NCBI RefSeq assembly: GCF_025770735.1
Contig: NZ_JAODPB010000001.1
Span: 682,001-746,000 of the forward strand
DNA length: 64,000 nt
Source of the DNA: Shouchella tritolerans
Lineage (GTDB): Bacteria > Bacillota > Bacilli > Bacillales > Bacillaceae_D
Reading direction: 5' to 3'
In this document: piece after piece, positions 34,187-42,473 of the stretch
How the letters are laid out: the number at the start of each line of letters is the position of its first letter
How positions within the stretch are numbered: the first letter of the stretch is position 1
The notes under the pieces: generated by a model
Databases searched by the model: none
What the model was told of the DNA's origin: nothing
Seen by the model: the letters and a program-made list of their open reading frames with translations, nothing else
Position numbers and translations under genes: made by a program

Positions 34187-35032
34187 ATGACGAAAAAAAT
34201 GAATAAGTATAATGGGAAAAAACTTAGCCGTGGAGAACCTCCCAATTTTAGCGGTCAGCATTTTATGCACAATAAACGGTTGTTAAAGGAAATTGTTGAT
34301 AAAGCAGAAGTCTCTGTCCGTGATACGGTTTTAGAGCTGGGGGCAGGGAAAGGCGCGTTGACGACGATTTTAAGCGAACGCGCAAACCAGGTTCTAGCCA
34401 TCGAGTATGACCAAAAATGTATTGAAGCGCTGCAATGGAAACTAGTTGGATCAAAAAACGTGTCCATTCTCCATCAAGATATCATGAAGGTGACGTTGCC
34501 AACGGAACCGTTTGTTGTTGTTTCCAACATCCCTTATGCGATCACAACAGCGATCATGAAAATGCTGTTAAACAATCCAAAAAACAAATTACAACGAGGG
34601 GCAATTGTAATGGAGAAAGGAGCGGCAAAGCGGTTTACAAGCGTTTCACCGAAAGACGCTTATGTGATGGCTTGGCATATGTGGTTTGACATCCACTACG
34701 AAAGGGGAATTTCCAGAAGTGCATTTTCGCCGCCGCCGAAAGTCGATTCTGCCCTTGTCCGCATTGTCCGCAAACCGCATCCCCTTTTTCCTTATAAAGA
34801 GGCGAAAGCGATGCATGACTTTTTATCGTACGCACTAAACAACCCTAGAGCACCCCTTGATCAGGTATTACGAGGAATTTTTACCGCCCCTCAAGCAAAA
34901 AAAGTGCGGCAGGCAATCGGCGTCAAACCTGAGACGCCAGTGGCCATGCTTCATGCCAGGCAGTGGGCGATTGTTTGTGACGCGATGGTTCGGCATGTTC
35001 CAAAAGTGTATTGGCCAAGGCGAAAGAGATAA
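34187..35032 (+). CDS. erm(34): 23S rRNA (adenine-N6) dimethyltransferase, macrolide resistance
   Basis: A 281-residue Erm methyltransferase that dimethylates A2058 of 23S rRNA and blocks macrolide, lincosamide and streptogramin B binding. The start resembles ErmD (KYNGKKLSRGEPPNFSGQH, HNKRLLKEIVDKA). The SAM-binding motif is VLELGAGKGALT and the catalytic loop is NIPYAIT. The ATG at 34187 follows AAAGGAG by nine bases and aligns with ErmD; an ATG seven codons upstream has a weak site. The name erm(34), known from Bacillus clausii, is from memory of the family. Expression is probably attenuated through the leader. Confidence 0.92.
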   Translation: MTKKMNKYNGKKLSRGEPPNFSGQHFMHNKRLLKEIVDKAEVSVRDTVLELGAGKGALTTILSERANQVLAIEYDQKCIEALQWKLVGSKNVSILHQDIMKVTLPTEPFVVVSNIPYAITTAIMKMLLNNPKNKLQRGAIVMEKGAAKRFTSVSPKDAYVMAWHMWFDIHYERGISRSAFSPPPKVDSALVRIVRKPHPLFPYKEAKAMHDFLSYALNNPRAPLDQVLRGIFTAPQAKKVRQAIGVKPETPVAMLHARQWAIVCDAMVRHVPKVYWPRRKR

Positions 35033-35137
35033 GAGAGAATGTTAAAGAAAAAAATGGTGAGGAAATATAGACGCTGACTACGGGGATTTGCTACAATAAG
35101 TAGGAAAGAACCAACGGGCACGGAACAGGTTAAGCAC

Positions 35138-35165
35138 GAAAAGAGAGGCGGCCACCTCTCTTTTC
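35138..35165. terminator. Bidirectional terminator between erm(34) and gsiB
   Basis: A perfect 11-bp stem GAAAAGAGAGG / CCTCTCTTTTC with A/T-rich ends lies between two convergent genes. Confidence 0.85.
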
Positions 35166-35172
35166 CATTCGC

Positions 35173-35574
35173 TTATGAGTTGTTGCTGTTTCGTTGTCCG
35201 CCTTTTTGACCAATTTCTTGGTAGAATTCTTTGTCGTGGTTTTGACTAGTGGTTTGTCCACCTTTTTTGCCGATTTCTTGGTAGAATTCTTTGTCATGAT
35301 TTTGGCTAGTCGTTTTACCGCCTTTTTCACCGATTTCTTGGTAGAATTCTTTGTCGTGGTTACGGCTAGTGGCTTCTCCGCCTTTTTCGCCAATTTCTTG
35401 GTAGAATTCTTTGTCATGGTTGCGGCTAGTGGCTTCTCCACCTTTTTCGCCAATTTCTTGATAGAATTCTTTGTCGTGGTTACGGCTTGTTGTTTCTCCG
35501 CCTTTTCTTCCTGCTTCCTCAACACTCATTTTTCCGTTGTTTCCATTATTGTTGCGGTTATTATTTTGTGCCAT
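35173..35574 (-). CDS. gsiB: KGG-repeat general stress protein GsiB
   Basis: A 133-residue, very hydrophilic protein. After an Asn-rich start and MSVEEAGRKGG it has five 20-residue repeats of the type GGEATSRNHDKEFYQEIGEK (residues 25-124), then an Asn-rich end. This matches GsiB, a LEA-like protein induced by heat, salt and starvation under sigma B in B. subtilis. The start ATG is at 35574, next to AAAGGAGGAATTAAAA. A sigma-B-like promoter is visible upstream. Role: desiccation or stress protection in the cytoplasm. Confidence 0.95.
   Translation of the reverse strand: MAQNNNRNNNGNNGKMSVEEAGRKGGETTSRNHDKEFYQEIGEKGGEATSRNHDKEFYQEIGEKGGEATSRNHDKEFYQEIGEKGGKTTSQNHDKEFYQEIGKKGGQTTSQNHDKEFYQEIGQKGGQRNSNNS
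35203..35502 (-). repeat. gsiB: Five tandem 60-bp repeats inside gsiB
   Basis: Five near-identical units encode the 20-residue KGG repeats. All carry NHDKEFYQEIG; differences are confined to GET/GEA/GKT/GQT, SRN/SQN and the Lys flank. The high identity could allow unit gain or loss by slippage. Confidence 0.95.
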
Positions 35575-35608
35575 TTTTAATTCCTCCTTTAAGTAGTGTG
35601 GTATTTGT

Positions 35609-35633
35609 ATACCTCATAGAAATCAATTAAAAC
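35609..35633 (-). promoter_or_regulatory. Sigma-B-like promoter of gsiB
   Basis: On the minus strand, GTTTTA is followed after 13 bases by AGGTAT, close to the sigma-B consensus GTTTAA-N13/14-GGGTAT. It lies 35 bases before the gsiB start. The rest of 35634-35954 shows only a short palindrome, GTAGGATCCTAC. Confidence 0.6.
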
Positions 35634-35954
35634 CCCTTGGTTTCATTTTGCTCTAATTATCCTAGTAAAATATCTTTCATTTCTAATTCTGTATATTTTT
35701 GGGTTTTGTGTAAGTCTGTAGGTTTAAATATCGGGCAGAAGAATGGTAGGATCCTACATAGCTGGCTGTTTTGACCGTCATAACAAACGATTCATTCTGC
35801 GGTAAACCTGTCTCATTAGGAAGGAAATCGCTTCTTGTTTCGCGAAAGGGTAATCGCTAAGACACTTTTAAAGAGGATGGCCGTGTTTTGGCGTGTTTTG
35901 CATGTGGAAGACAAAAAACGGATGAAAAAATAACGAAAGTGAGTGTGTGAACAA

Positions 35955-36506
35955 ATGGCTAAAATGCTCATTTTGACAGGGGACGCTGTAGAGGCGCTGG
36001 AAGTGTTTTATCCGTATTACCGTTTTCTTGAAGAAGGATTTGAAGTCGATATCGCCTCTCCTGCGGTGAAAAAGCTCTATACGGTAAACCATGATTTCGT
36101 TGAAGGGTACGAGACATTTGTAGAGAAGCCGTCCTATCAATTAGACAGCCACATTGCCTTTGAAGATGTACGGCCTGATGAATACGCGGGTTTAATCATT
36201 CCTGGGGGACGGGCGCCAGAGTATATTCGTATCCACGAGCACACAGCAGCAATTGTCAATCATTTTCTTGATAACAAGAAGCCAGTAGGAGCTATTTGTC
36301 ACGCTGTACAAGTGCTAGCAGCAGTTGCAGGCGACCGCCTTAAAGGCAGAGCCCTAACAGCGTATACCGCTTGCGAGCCAGACGTGAAAGCACTAGGCGC
36401 CGAGTTTCGCAAAGAGAGCGTTTATGTCGATGGCAACCTCGTCTCCGGTCACGCCTGGGATGATCTGCCACAGTTTATGCGCGAATTTCTTAAGCTGACG
36501 CGGTAA
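35955..36506 (+). CDS. DJ-1/PfpI family protein
   Basis: A 183-residue class I glutamine-amidotransferase-like protein. The nucleophile elbow is AICHAVQ with Cys115, preceded by GLIIPGGRAPEYIR. VSGHAWDDLPQFM near the end is typical of PfpI-type deglycases and chaperones. The ATG at 35955 follows AAAGTGAG; a GTG four codons earlier lies in that site. Members repair glycated proteins or act in stress response. Unlinked to its neighbours, convergent with the PTS operon. Confidence 0.88.
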   Translation: MAKMLILTGDAVEALEVFYPYYRFLEEGFEVDIASPAVKKLYTVNHDFVEGYETFVEKPSYQLDSHIAFEDVRPDEYAGLIIPGGRAPEYIRIHEHTAAIVNHFLDNKKPVGAICHAVQVLAAVAGDRLKGRALTAYTACEPDVKALGAEFRKESVYVDGNLVSGHAWDDLPQFMREFLKLTR

Positions 36507-36524
36507 GGTCACCGCGCCAATAGT

Positions 36525-36556
36525 GAGGCCATCTGTCAAAGATGGCCTCTTCTTTT
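36525..36556. terminator. Terminator between DJ-1 gene and the PTS operon
   Basis: GAGGCCATCT and AGATGGCCTC arms around a five-base loop, with T-rich flanks, lie between two convergent genes. Confidence 0.85.
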
Positions 36557-36577
36557 ACTTATTTTTGCAGTCCCGTT

Positions 36578-37432
36578 TTAAACCGAAGCTTTCTCCAGTG
36601 CGAATACCGCCATTTTTGCTTTGATGACTTGTTTGATTTGTTCATTGCAAGGAATTAAATGGTTACGCAATGAGTCTGTCAAAGCGGCTTCTGCAAATTG
36701 GTGTTTGGCTGTGCGTGTCCAAGCGATTAACAATTCTGTGCCGACGTTGATCTTGACAATGCCTCTCGTTACACATTTTTGGATATCTTCATCCTTGACG
36801 CCTGTGCCGCCATGGAGGACCAATGGGAGTGCATGGTTGTTGGCGATCGTCTCAAGCAAATCAAACTGCAGATTGGCTTTTGATTTGTATTGGCCGTGTG
36901 TCGTCCCAATAGACAAAGCGAGTGCGTCAACAGTCGCGTGTTGTAAAAACTCGTTGACTTCTTCTGGTTGAGTGAAGCTTACTTGCGCAGAATCGATCAT
37001 GACCCCGTCTTCGGCGCCGCCGATTATGCCGAGTTCTGCTTCGACGGAGACGTTGTGCGGATGGGCGTACGTGCTAACTTCTACAGTTTTTTCAATATTT
37101 TCTGCTATCGGAAGTGCTGAACCGTCAAACATCACAGAGGAATAGCCTGCATCGACTGCCTGTTTGATTTTCGCAAAATCTGTGGCATGGTCAAGATGCA
37201 GTGTAACCGGTACAGGAAGTTGCTCGGCAAGAGATTTGACGACAGCGACAAATACGTCATAGCCTACATAATCGGCTGTGCCTGCTGTTGTTTGGATAAT
37301 AATCGGCAAGTTCGTTTCTCTCGCTGCATGGAGCATAGCTGGAACCATTTCTAGACAATGGGCGTTAAAGGCGCCGACGGCAATGCCTCGTTCTTTCGCG
37401 TAAGCAAGCGTTTCTTTTAAATTTGCATACAT
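36578..37432 (-). CDS. Class II (ketose) bisphosphate aldolase
   Basis: A 284-residue zinc aldolase of the FbaA/GatY/KbaY family. Zinc-binding His residues appear in HLDHATDF and near LHGGTG; other family stretches are SVMFDGSALP, VEAELGIIGG, SIGTTHGQY, GGTGVKDEDI and IVKINVGTEL. It cleaves a ketose bisphosphate to dihydroxyacetone phosphate and an aldehyde phosphate. The ATG follows AAAAAAGGAGTG. It is the last gene of a PTS operon and would act after the PfkA-like kinase. Whether the substrate is tagatose- or another ketose-1,6-bisphosphate is unknown. Confidence 0.9.
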   Translation of the reverse strand: MYANLKETLAYAKERGIAVGAFNAHCLEMVPAMLHAARETNLPIIIQTTAGTADYVGYDVFVAVVKSLAEQLPVPVTLHLDHATDFAKIKQAVDAGYSSVMFDGSALPIAENIEKTVEVSTYAHPHNVSVEAELGIIGGAEDGVMIDSAQVSFTQPEEVNEFLQHATVDALALSIGTTHGQYKSKANLQFDLLETIANNHALPLVLHGGTGVKDEDIQKCVTRGIVKINVGTELLIAWTRTAKHQFAEAALTDSLRNHLIPCNEQIKQVIKAKMAVFALEKASV

Positions 37433-37450
37433 GCTATTTTCACTCCTTTT

Positions 37451-38716
37451 TTAATTGAACCATTCTAAAACGTACCCAAGCAAAATCCCAATTGTAATGA
37501 CGTCGGAGTCGCTAAACGTGACATTTTCAAGGCCAAACGACCCGAGAACAGGGATTAAAAGAGCTGGCAGCAATGTAATAAATAGACCGTGGACAATTCC
37601 GCCAATCGCTGCCCCGCGGAATCCGCCTATTGCATTGCCAAATATGCCAGCCGTGCCGCCAGCGAAAAAGTTGGTCAGCATTCCCGGCAAAATCATGGCT
37701 AAACCGATGACCGGGAAAAACAGCATGCCGATGACGGTGCCAATGGTGGTGAAAATAAAGCCAACAATTACGGCATTCGGCGCATATGGGAACAACACAG
37801 GGCAGTCTAGCGCTGGGACAGAATTAGGGACAACTCGCTTTGCAATTCCTTTAAATGCTGGGACAATTTCGCCAAGGAAGAGGCGGACGCCAGCGAGAAG
37901 CACGTAAACACCAACGACAAATTGAATCGCTTGCATAAACGCAAAGACTAAATAGTGCATCCCGTCGCTGTATGCTTCGATAAAGGCTGGTCCTGCAAAA
38001 ATAGTAGGGATGAGGTAAATAGGAATCATGACAACCATCATCGATAAATACGTATCTTGCAGAAATTCCAAGCTTTTTGGCAAGTTGATGTCTTCCGTGG
38101 ACTTTTCTTTGTTGCCGACAAGTTTTGCCGTGCCTGCCTGGACAAGATAGCCAAGTGTACAATAGTGGCCTAATGCAATGTCATTTGAGCCTGTAATTTT
38201 GCGAACAAACGGTTGGGCGATCGCTGGCATAAGCACAGCCATTGATCCAGCAATGACGCCGCCGAGTAGAATGAGCGCCAGGCCGCGGAGGCCGCCCATA
38301 TAGCCGACGACGGAGCAAACAGTCGCCATCCACAATGAGCCTTGCCCGGTTAAGAAGATGTATTTTATTGGTGTGAAGCGGGCGATTAAAAGGTTGACTG
38401 CAAACGCTAAGACCATAATCAAAGCCGTTTCTCGGCCAAGTGTTTGCTGGGCGATGCCAGCAATAGCGCCTACATCGGTGACGATGCCTCGCATCGCAAA
38501 CGCTTCTTGGAAGACGTCGCCTAGAAACTGCAAAGTGCCTACAATAATTTGTGTACCTGCTAAAAGGACAAGAAAACCGAGCATTGTTTTCATTGTGCCT
38601 GACACGATTTGGCCAATTGATTTTTTTAAGGCGATGAGGCCAATACAAGCAATGAGTGAGACGAGAATTGGCGCTTGTGATAAGATGTCGTTTACTAAAA
38701 AGTGCAAAATCTCCAT
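37451..38716 (-). CDS. PTS enzyme IIC, ascorbate/UlaA (SgaT) family
   Basis: A 421-residue membrane protein of about ten helices. The N-terminal ALKKSIGQIVSGTMKTMLGF and later GHYCTLGYLVQAGTAKLVG and EKSTEDINLPKSLEFLQDTY match the UlaA/SgaT superfamily, which transports and phosphorylates L-ascorbate in E. coli and other compounds in Firmicutes. The ATG follows GGGAGGAG. EIIB lies 39 bases upstream. There is no ascorbate-pathway enzyme (UlaD/E/F/G) in the operon, so the sugar is probably different. Confidence 0.87.
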   Translation of the reverse strand: MEILHFLVNDILSQAPILVSLIACIGLIALKKSIGQIVSGTMKTMLGFLVLLAGTQIIVGTLQFLGDVFQEAFAMRGIVTDVGAIAGIAQQTLGRETALIMVLAFAVNLLIARFTPIKYIFLTGQGSLWMATVCSVVGYMGGLRGLALILLGGVIAGSMAVLMPAIAQPFVRKITGSNDIALGHYCTLGYLVQAGTAKLVGNKEKSTEDINLPKSLEFLQDTYLSMMVVMIPIYLIPTIFAGPAFIEAYSDGMHYLVFAFMQAIQFVVGVYVLLAGVRLFLGEIVPAFKGIAKRVVPNSVPALDCPVLFPYAPNAVIVGFIFTTIGTVIGMLFFPVIGLAMILPGMLTNFFAGGTAGIFGNAIGGFRGAAIGGIVHGLFITLLPALLIPVLGSFGLENVTFSDSDVITIGILLGYVLEWFN

Positions 38717-38755
38717 TGGGGCTCCTCCCTTTTCATGATTGTCTCGTTTGTTTCG

Positions 38756-39055
38756 TTATAGGGCTTGTTTTGCTTTTAGGACGGGAACAAGCTTTTCTTC
38801 AATTTCTTTTTGGTCGACAAGCCGTTTTAAATAAAGAATGTCCGCTTCAATTTGGTAGTGTTTTAATTGCGATTCAAAGTTTTGGCCAGTAATTAAAATG
38901 TCTGCCTGTTGGCTGCTCGCAGAGGATATATCACAATGGTTCAATGTTGCCTCTACTCCAAGTTTTTCGAGCACGGATTCCACCGCCATCTCACAGGCAA
39001 AGCTGCTTCCAAGTCCTGCCCCGCATACCATTAAAATCGATAGTTTTTTTGCCAT
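38756..39055 (-). CDS. PTS enzyme IIB (ascorbate/lactose type)
   Basis: A 99-residue IIB protein with the phosphorylation loop LSILMVCGAGLGSSFACEM, in which Cys11 is the phosphoryl carrier, and a LITGQ turn as in UlaB-like IIBs. It takes phosphate from an EIIA and gives it to sugar on EIIC. The ATG follows TTGGAGGGATAATC and is two bases from the PfkA-like stop, so the operon is tightly packed. Confidence 0.9.
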   Translation of the reverse strand: MAKKLSILMVCGAGLGSSFACEMAVESVLEKLGVEATLNHCDISSASSQQADILITGQNFESQLKHYQIEADILYLKRLVDQKEIEEKLVPVLKAKQAL

Positions 39056-39057
39056 GA

Positions 39058-40062
39058 TTATCCCTCCAATTGGATCAGTTGGTTTTCATTAAAAGCTAGT
39101 TGCATAAACTCTTTTGCTAAAGTCGGCGATTGGTCGATTGCTGTTAGGGGAACAGCTTTGACATGCCCTTCCTTTAACGCTGCAAGAGTTGCCTTTTCGC
39201 CGTTAAGCAACGCATCGACTGCACATTTGCCCATCTGCTTGGCCATCAGGCAGTCATAGCTTGTTGGGTCACCTGCTCGTTGTGTATAGCCAAGTATGGA
39301 GAGCCGCACCCGCTTTCCTGTTGATGACTCAAGCGCTCGGGCAAGGGCAAACGACACGCCCTGGTCGCCTGCAGAAAAATGCTTGTTCAAATAGATGCCT
39401 TCCGATACGACAACGATGACGCTTTTGCCTCGTTCTGAGCGAGTCTGTACTTCTGTAATGAACTCGTCTATATTGAGCTCATATTCAGGAAGGAGTACGA
39501 TGTCTGCGCTAGCAGCAACAGCAGCTGCAAGGGGAAGTTGGCCGCAGCGCCCGCCGAAGGTTTCGACCATAAAAATCCGTCCAGGCAAGTTAGCTGCTGT
39601 TTGGCGGAGCCGATGGAGCGAATCGGCAATTGCATTGACGGCTGTGTCGTGGCCAATCGTGTATTCACTTCCACCAATATCGTTGTCAATCGTCATTGGT
39701 ACAACCGCAACTGGCAAACTAGCGCTTAACGCTTTTGCCCCTTGTGCCGAACCGTTGCCGCCGCATACTATGAGGGCATCCATGCAGTCTTGCTTTAGTT
39801 TTTCGAGGACACGCTTTTGCCCCGCCTCATGGAGCATGGATGTGCTGCGGCCAGAGTGACATAGCAACTCTCCCTGAAGCACAGCCCCCCTCGCTGTCGT
39901 TGGTAATATGGCGACAGGGTCCTGCTCAATAATCCCGTCAAATCCGCCATGATAGAAATAAAGGTTAACACCCGGCGTTTGGGCAATCGCCGCAATGGCA
40001 CCATTTATCCCTGGTGCATCGCCGCCGCTTGTTATTAAAGCAATGTTACGGGCCGTCGACAT
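39058..40062 (-). CDS. 6-phosphofructokinase-like (PfkA family) kinase
   Basis: A 334-residue PfkA-family protein. TSGGDAPGINGAI near the start and TIDNDIGGSEYTIGHDTA, with the catalytic Asp, are conserved, as are EGIYLN and the Arg of GYTQRAG. Three usual positions differ: GGDGS reads GGNGS, the Arg of MGRxCG is Gly (FGGRCG), and the His of LGHIQR is Tyr (LGYTQR). These differences suggest a changed phosphosugar specificity. The gene overlaps the regulator's end by 17 bases. It would phosphorylate the imported sugar phosphate for cleavage by the aldolase. Confidence 0.85.
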   Translation of the reverse strand: MSTARNIALITSGGDAPGINGAIAAIAQTPGVNLYFYHGGFDGIIEQDPVAILPTTARGAVLQGELLCHSGRSTSMLHEAGQKRVLEKLKQDCMDALIVCGGNGSAQGAKALSASLPVAVVPMTIDNDIGGSEYTIGHDTAVNAIADSLHRLRQTAANLPGRIFMVETFGGRCGQLPLAAAVAASADIVLLPEYELNIDEFITEVQTRSERGKSVIVVVSEGIYLNKHFSAGDQGVSFALARALESSTGKRVRLSILGYTQRAGDPTSYDCLMAKQMGKCAVDALLNGEKATLAALKEGHVKAVPLTAIDQSPTLAKEFMQLAFNENQLIQLEG

Positions 40063-42166
40063 AGGCTTTCTCCCCTTCTTCGTTAAGAACGATTTTGGTT
40101 AACGTTTGCTTAGAGGTAGCAGCTTTTATTGCGTCTAACCGTTGTTCGTCATTGATTAGTTTCACAATGGAACGAAACGCTTTTAAGTGTGAAAAACTGT
40201 CAGAAGCGGCCAAGCAAATTACAAGAAACACCGGGTCATTGTCTGGATTGCCGAATGGAATGGGCTCTGCTAGCTGGATAAAACTAACACTTAGCTCATT
40301 TACGCCATCTTCTGGCCGGGCGTGAGCAATCGCAACCCCTGGAGCAAGGACAATATAAGGCCCGTATTCTTGCACAGAGGCGATCATTGCTTCTGCGTAA
40401 TTTTTTGTAATGGCGCCGCTTCTTTCTAAAGGTTTAGCGGCCGCATAAATGGCTTCTTGCCAATTGGTGGCGCGAACGTTTAGTTCAATATGGTCTTCGC
40501 TCATTAGCTCGGCTAACAATGGCTGGATCACTCCTTCGTAAATTGGCAACTGATGTTTTTTAAACAGAGACGTTAATTCTTCCATAAACGGTTTAAGCAT
40601 GAACGATTTGCTGTTTGCTTTCGCAATTTCCACGATCGACCGGAAAAAGTCTTCGTTCGATGCTGTATGTTTCTGCCGTTGCCTTTGTTTCGATTTCGCG
40701 ATTTGTGCAATCGTTGTTTGGATTAAGGCTGTGTCCTCATCCTTAAAAAACGGGGACACTTGCAAGCAAGGCACGCCTTTGATGGAAAGGGGCAATGTCG
40801 TTAAGACAAAGTCAACTTGCAATTTTTGGATGACATCGACTTCATAACGGGATAATGTACCTAATACTTCAATGGAAGAAAAGCGCGTGTACAAGCTTTC
40901 CTCGATTAAACGGGCATTGGTAATGCCATGTCCGCAAATAATCACTGTCCGGTACACAAGTGTTTGCCGCTTCAGTCTCTCAGAGGCGACGCAAGTATGC
41001 ATGGTCAAGTAGGCAATTTCATCGATTGGAATCGTTAATTGCAGCGTTCGTTCTAATTCGTTTCCTGCCAAGCGGCATGCTGCAAATAAATCAGGGTATT
41101 GTTTGACAATGACATCGGCAATCGGGTTTTCAATTGGCAGCTCGTTTTTCAGCCGTCTTGCCATTGTCTGAATATGGGCGTAAATGTTTGAAAAATATTC
41201 TTGGTCATTTATAAATGGTAGTCCTGTTTGTTTTGTGATAGAGTGCACAAAGTCCATGACAGCGACTTGGATTTGACCCCAATTCCCTTCCATTTTGAAT
41301 AAGAATTGCTCTTCTTTAGCAGTCGAAAGAAATAGCGATAATACGTAAATTTCGGTGTTCAGATCGGATAATGGTTTGTGAAAATCAAATGTTTGGGCAA
41401 GAGCAAATGCTTGTTTGTCCAGTTGTTCTGGGATCATTGCCTTGTCCGTCAATAAGTAGCCCATTTTGATGCGCTTAAGCGCTAGCAATGCATACAAGCC
41501 AATTTCTAAATGAGTTTCGTACGTAAAACGGCCATTCTTTTTCAGTTCTATTGAACGAATCCATGCCAAAGTCTGTTCCAACGCAGTGGCTTCCACCAAT
41601 TTACAGCAATAATCTTCAAAAAATGTGGCTGCTTCGCTTTGTTTGAACATGTCCAAGCCTCTATTACGGCAGGCTCGTTTTAAAAACCGGAAAAGCCAAC
41701 GCCGCTTCGCGAACTCGGATCCGACAACGGCGAATCCTTCTTTCGGCAAACTGTCTAATCGCAAATTGTCGGCCAGCAGCTCTGTCCGCAGCCGCTGAAT
41801 GTCTTTGTCGACTGTGCTTTTACTCACTTGCAAGTGTTCGCAAATCGAAGGGACCGTCACCTTCTCCTCGGCGTAAAAGAAAGCAAATACGAGAAAAGCT
41901 TCGCGGTCTGCGGCATCGGGAAAGTGGAGTGTGTCAGAGCCAAGAAGCTTGTGTAGCACCTCTTGATCGCAGTCATAATAAACGCCTTTTTTCCGATTCC
42001 GCTTAAGCAGAGGCTGGTGATGATCCCTTAAATAATCATCGATTTCCTCAAGGGCATAACGGATCGTCCGCGCAGAGACTTGGAATGTTTCGGAAAGCGA
42101 TTTAACGGGCACATAGCTCTTATGCCTAACAATTTCTTGGAAGATTTCTGCATGTTTGCGTCTCAT
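40046..42166 (-). CDS. PRD-containing transcription activator with EIIA domain (MtlR/BglG-like)
   Basis: A 706-residue regulator. Two N-terminal helix-turn-helix units (VPVKSLSETFQVSARTIRYALEE divided as VPVKSLSETFQVS and ARTIRYALEE; then VPSICEHLQVSKSTVDKDI) are followed by two PRD domains with phosphorylatable His (ETHLEIGLYALL, MHTCVASERL), a GatB-like IIB part (VIICGHGITNARLIEESLY) and a C-terminal PTS_EIIA_2 domain (YIVLAPGVAIAHARPEDGV, with the active His in AHARP). HPr and EIIB phosphorylation would control activity. It is the first gene of the operon and the only EIIA source nearby. The ATG follows AAAGGAGGGTG, and a perfect cre lies 28 bases before the start. Confidence 0.9.
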   Translation of the reverse strand: MRRKHAEIFQEIVRHKSYVPVKSLSETFQVSARTIRYALEEIDDYLRDHHQPLLKRNRKKGVYYDCDQEVLHKLLGSDTLHFPDAADREAFLVFAFFYAEEKVTVPSICEHLQVSKSTVDKDIQRLRTELLADNLRLDSLPKEGFAVVGSEFAKRRWLFRFLKRACRNRGLDMFKQSEAATFFEDYCCKLVEATALEQTLAWIRSIELKKNGRFTYETHLEIGLYALLALKRIKMGYLLTDKAMIPEQLDKQAFALAQTFDFHKPLSDLNTEIYVLSLFLSTAKEEQFLFKMEGNWGQIQVAVMDFVHSITKQTGLPFINDQEYFSNIYAHIQTMARRLKNELPIENPIADVIVKQYPDLFAACRLAGNELERTLQLTIPIDEIAYLTMHTCVASERLKRQTLVYRTVIICGHGITNARLIEESLYTRFSSIEVLGTLSRYEVDVIQKLQVDFVLTTLPLSIKGVPCLQVSPFFKDEDTALIQTTIAQIAKSKQRQRQKHTASNEDFFRSIVEIAKANSKSFMLKPFMEELTSLFKKHQLPIYEGVIQPLLAELMSEDHIELNVRATNWQEAIYAAAKPLERSGAITKNYAEAMIASVQEYGPYIVLAPGVAIAHARPEDGVNELSVSFIQLAEPIPFGNPDNDPVFLVICLAASDSFSHLKAFRSIVKLINDEQRLDAIKAATSKQTLTKIVLNEEGEKAYVDGP

Positions 42167-42193
42167 TCGCCACCCTCCTTTGGCTTAATCATA

Positions 42194-42207
42194 TGTGACC
42201 GCTTTCA
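42194..42207 (-). promoter_or_regulatory. Perfect cre site before the PTS operon
   Basis: On the minus strand TGAAAGCGGTCACA matches every fixed position of the cre consensus TGWNANCGNTNWCA. It lies 28 bases upstream of the regulator start, predicting CcpA repression of the whole operon. Confidence 0.8.
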
Positions 42208-42348
42208 TAATTTGAAGCTTAAAGTTCTTCCATTTTTAGCGGCAAAGAAGTAGGCGGCTAAGGAGGTCGAAAAGGTATATAAATTTGAGAGTGATGATTG
42301 GTTCGTGAAAAGGAAGGCGAAGGGAAGCGAAGGGTTTAAGCTTATGAG

Positions 42349-42383
42349 AAAACGGCTTTCCCGAATAGGGATAAAGCCGTTTT
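42349..42383 (-). terminator. Terminator after the VOC gene
   Basis: A perfect 11-bp stem AAAACGGCTTT / AAAGCCGTTTT around a 13-base loop, about 90 bases after the VOC stop. The rest of 42208-42473 shows no gene. Confidence 0.75.
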
Positions 42384-42473
42384 AACTAGCAAAATGCACA
42401 TGAGGGGGTGATTTTGGATACTTCTATTGTCCGGATTGAGTAAATAAGTAGTTGTTACTAGTGATCGCCCACA

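Noticed and set aside
35203-35502. Regular 60-bp repeats that might suggest a CRISPR array
   Set aside because: Repeats are contiguous without unique spacers and are in-frame protein repeats of GsiB.
35194-35580. Open frame on the plus strand opposite gsiB
   Set aside because: It is kept open only by the tandem 60-bp repeats of gsiB and encodes a monotonous Phe/Val repeat; gsiB is clearly the real gene.
38181-38648. 155-codon frame on the same strand as, but out of frame with, the PTS EIIC gene
   Set aside because: Its product is full of Arg, His and Cys with no family look, and EIIC explains the region.
39395-39859. 154-codon plus-strand frame opposite the PfkA-like gene
   Set aside because: Shadow of the kinase frame; no start signal.
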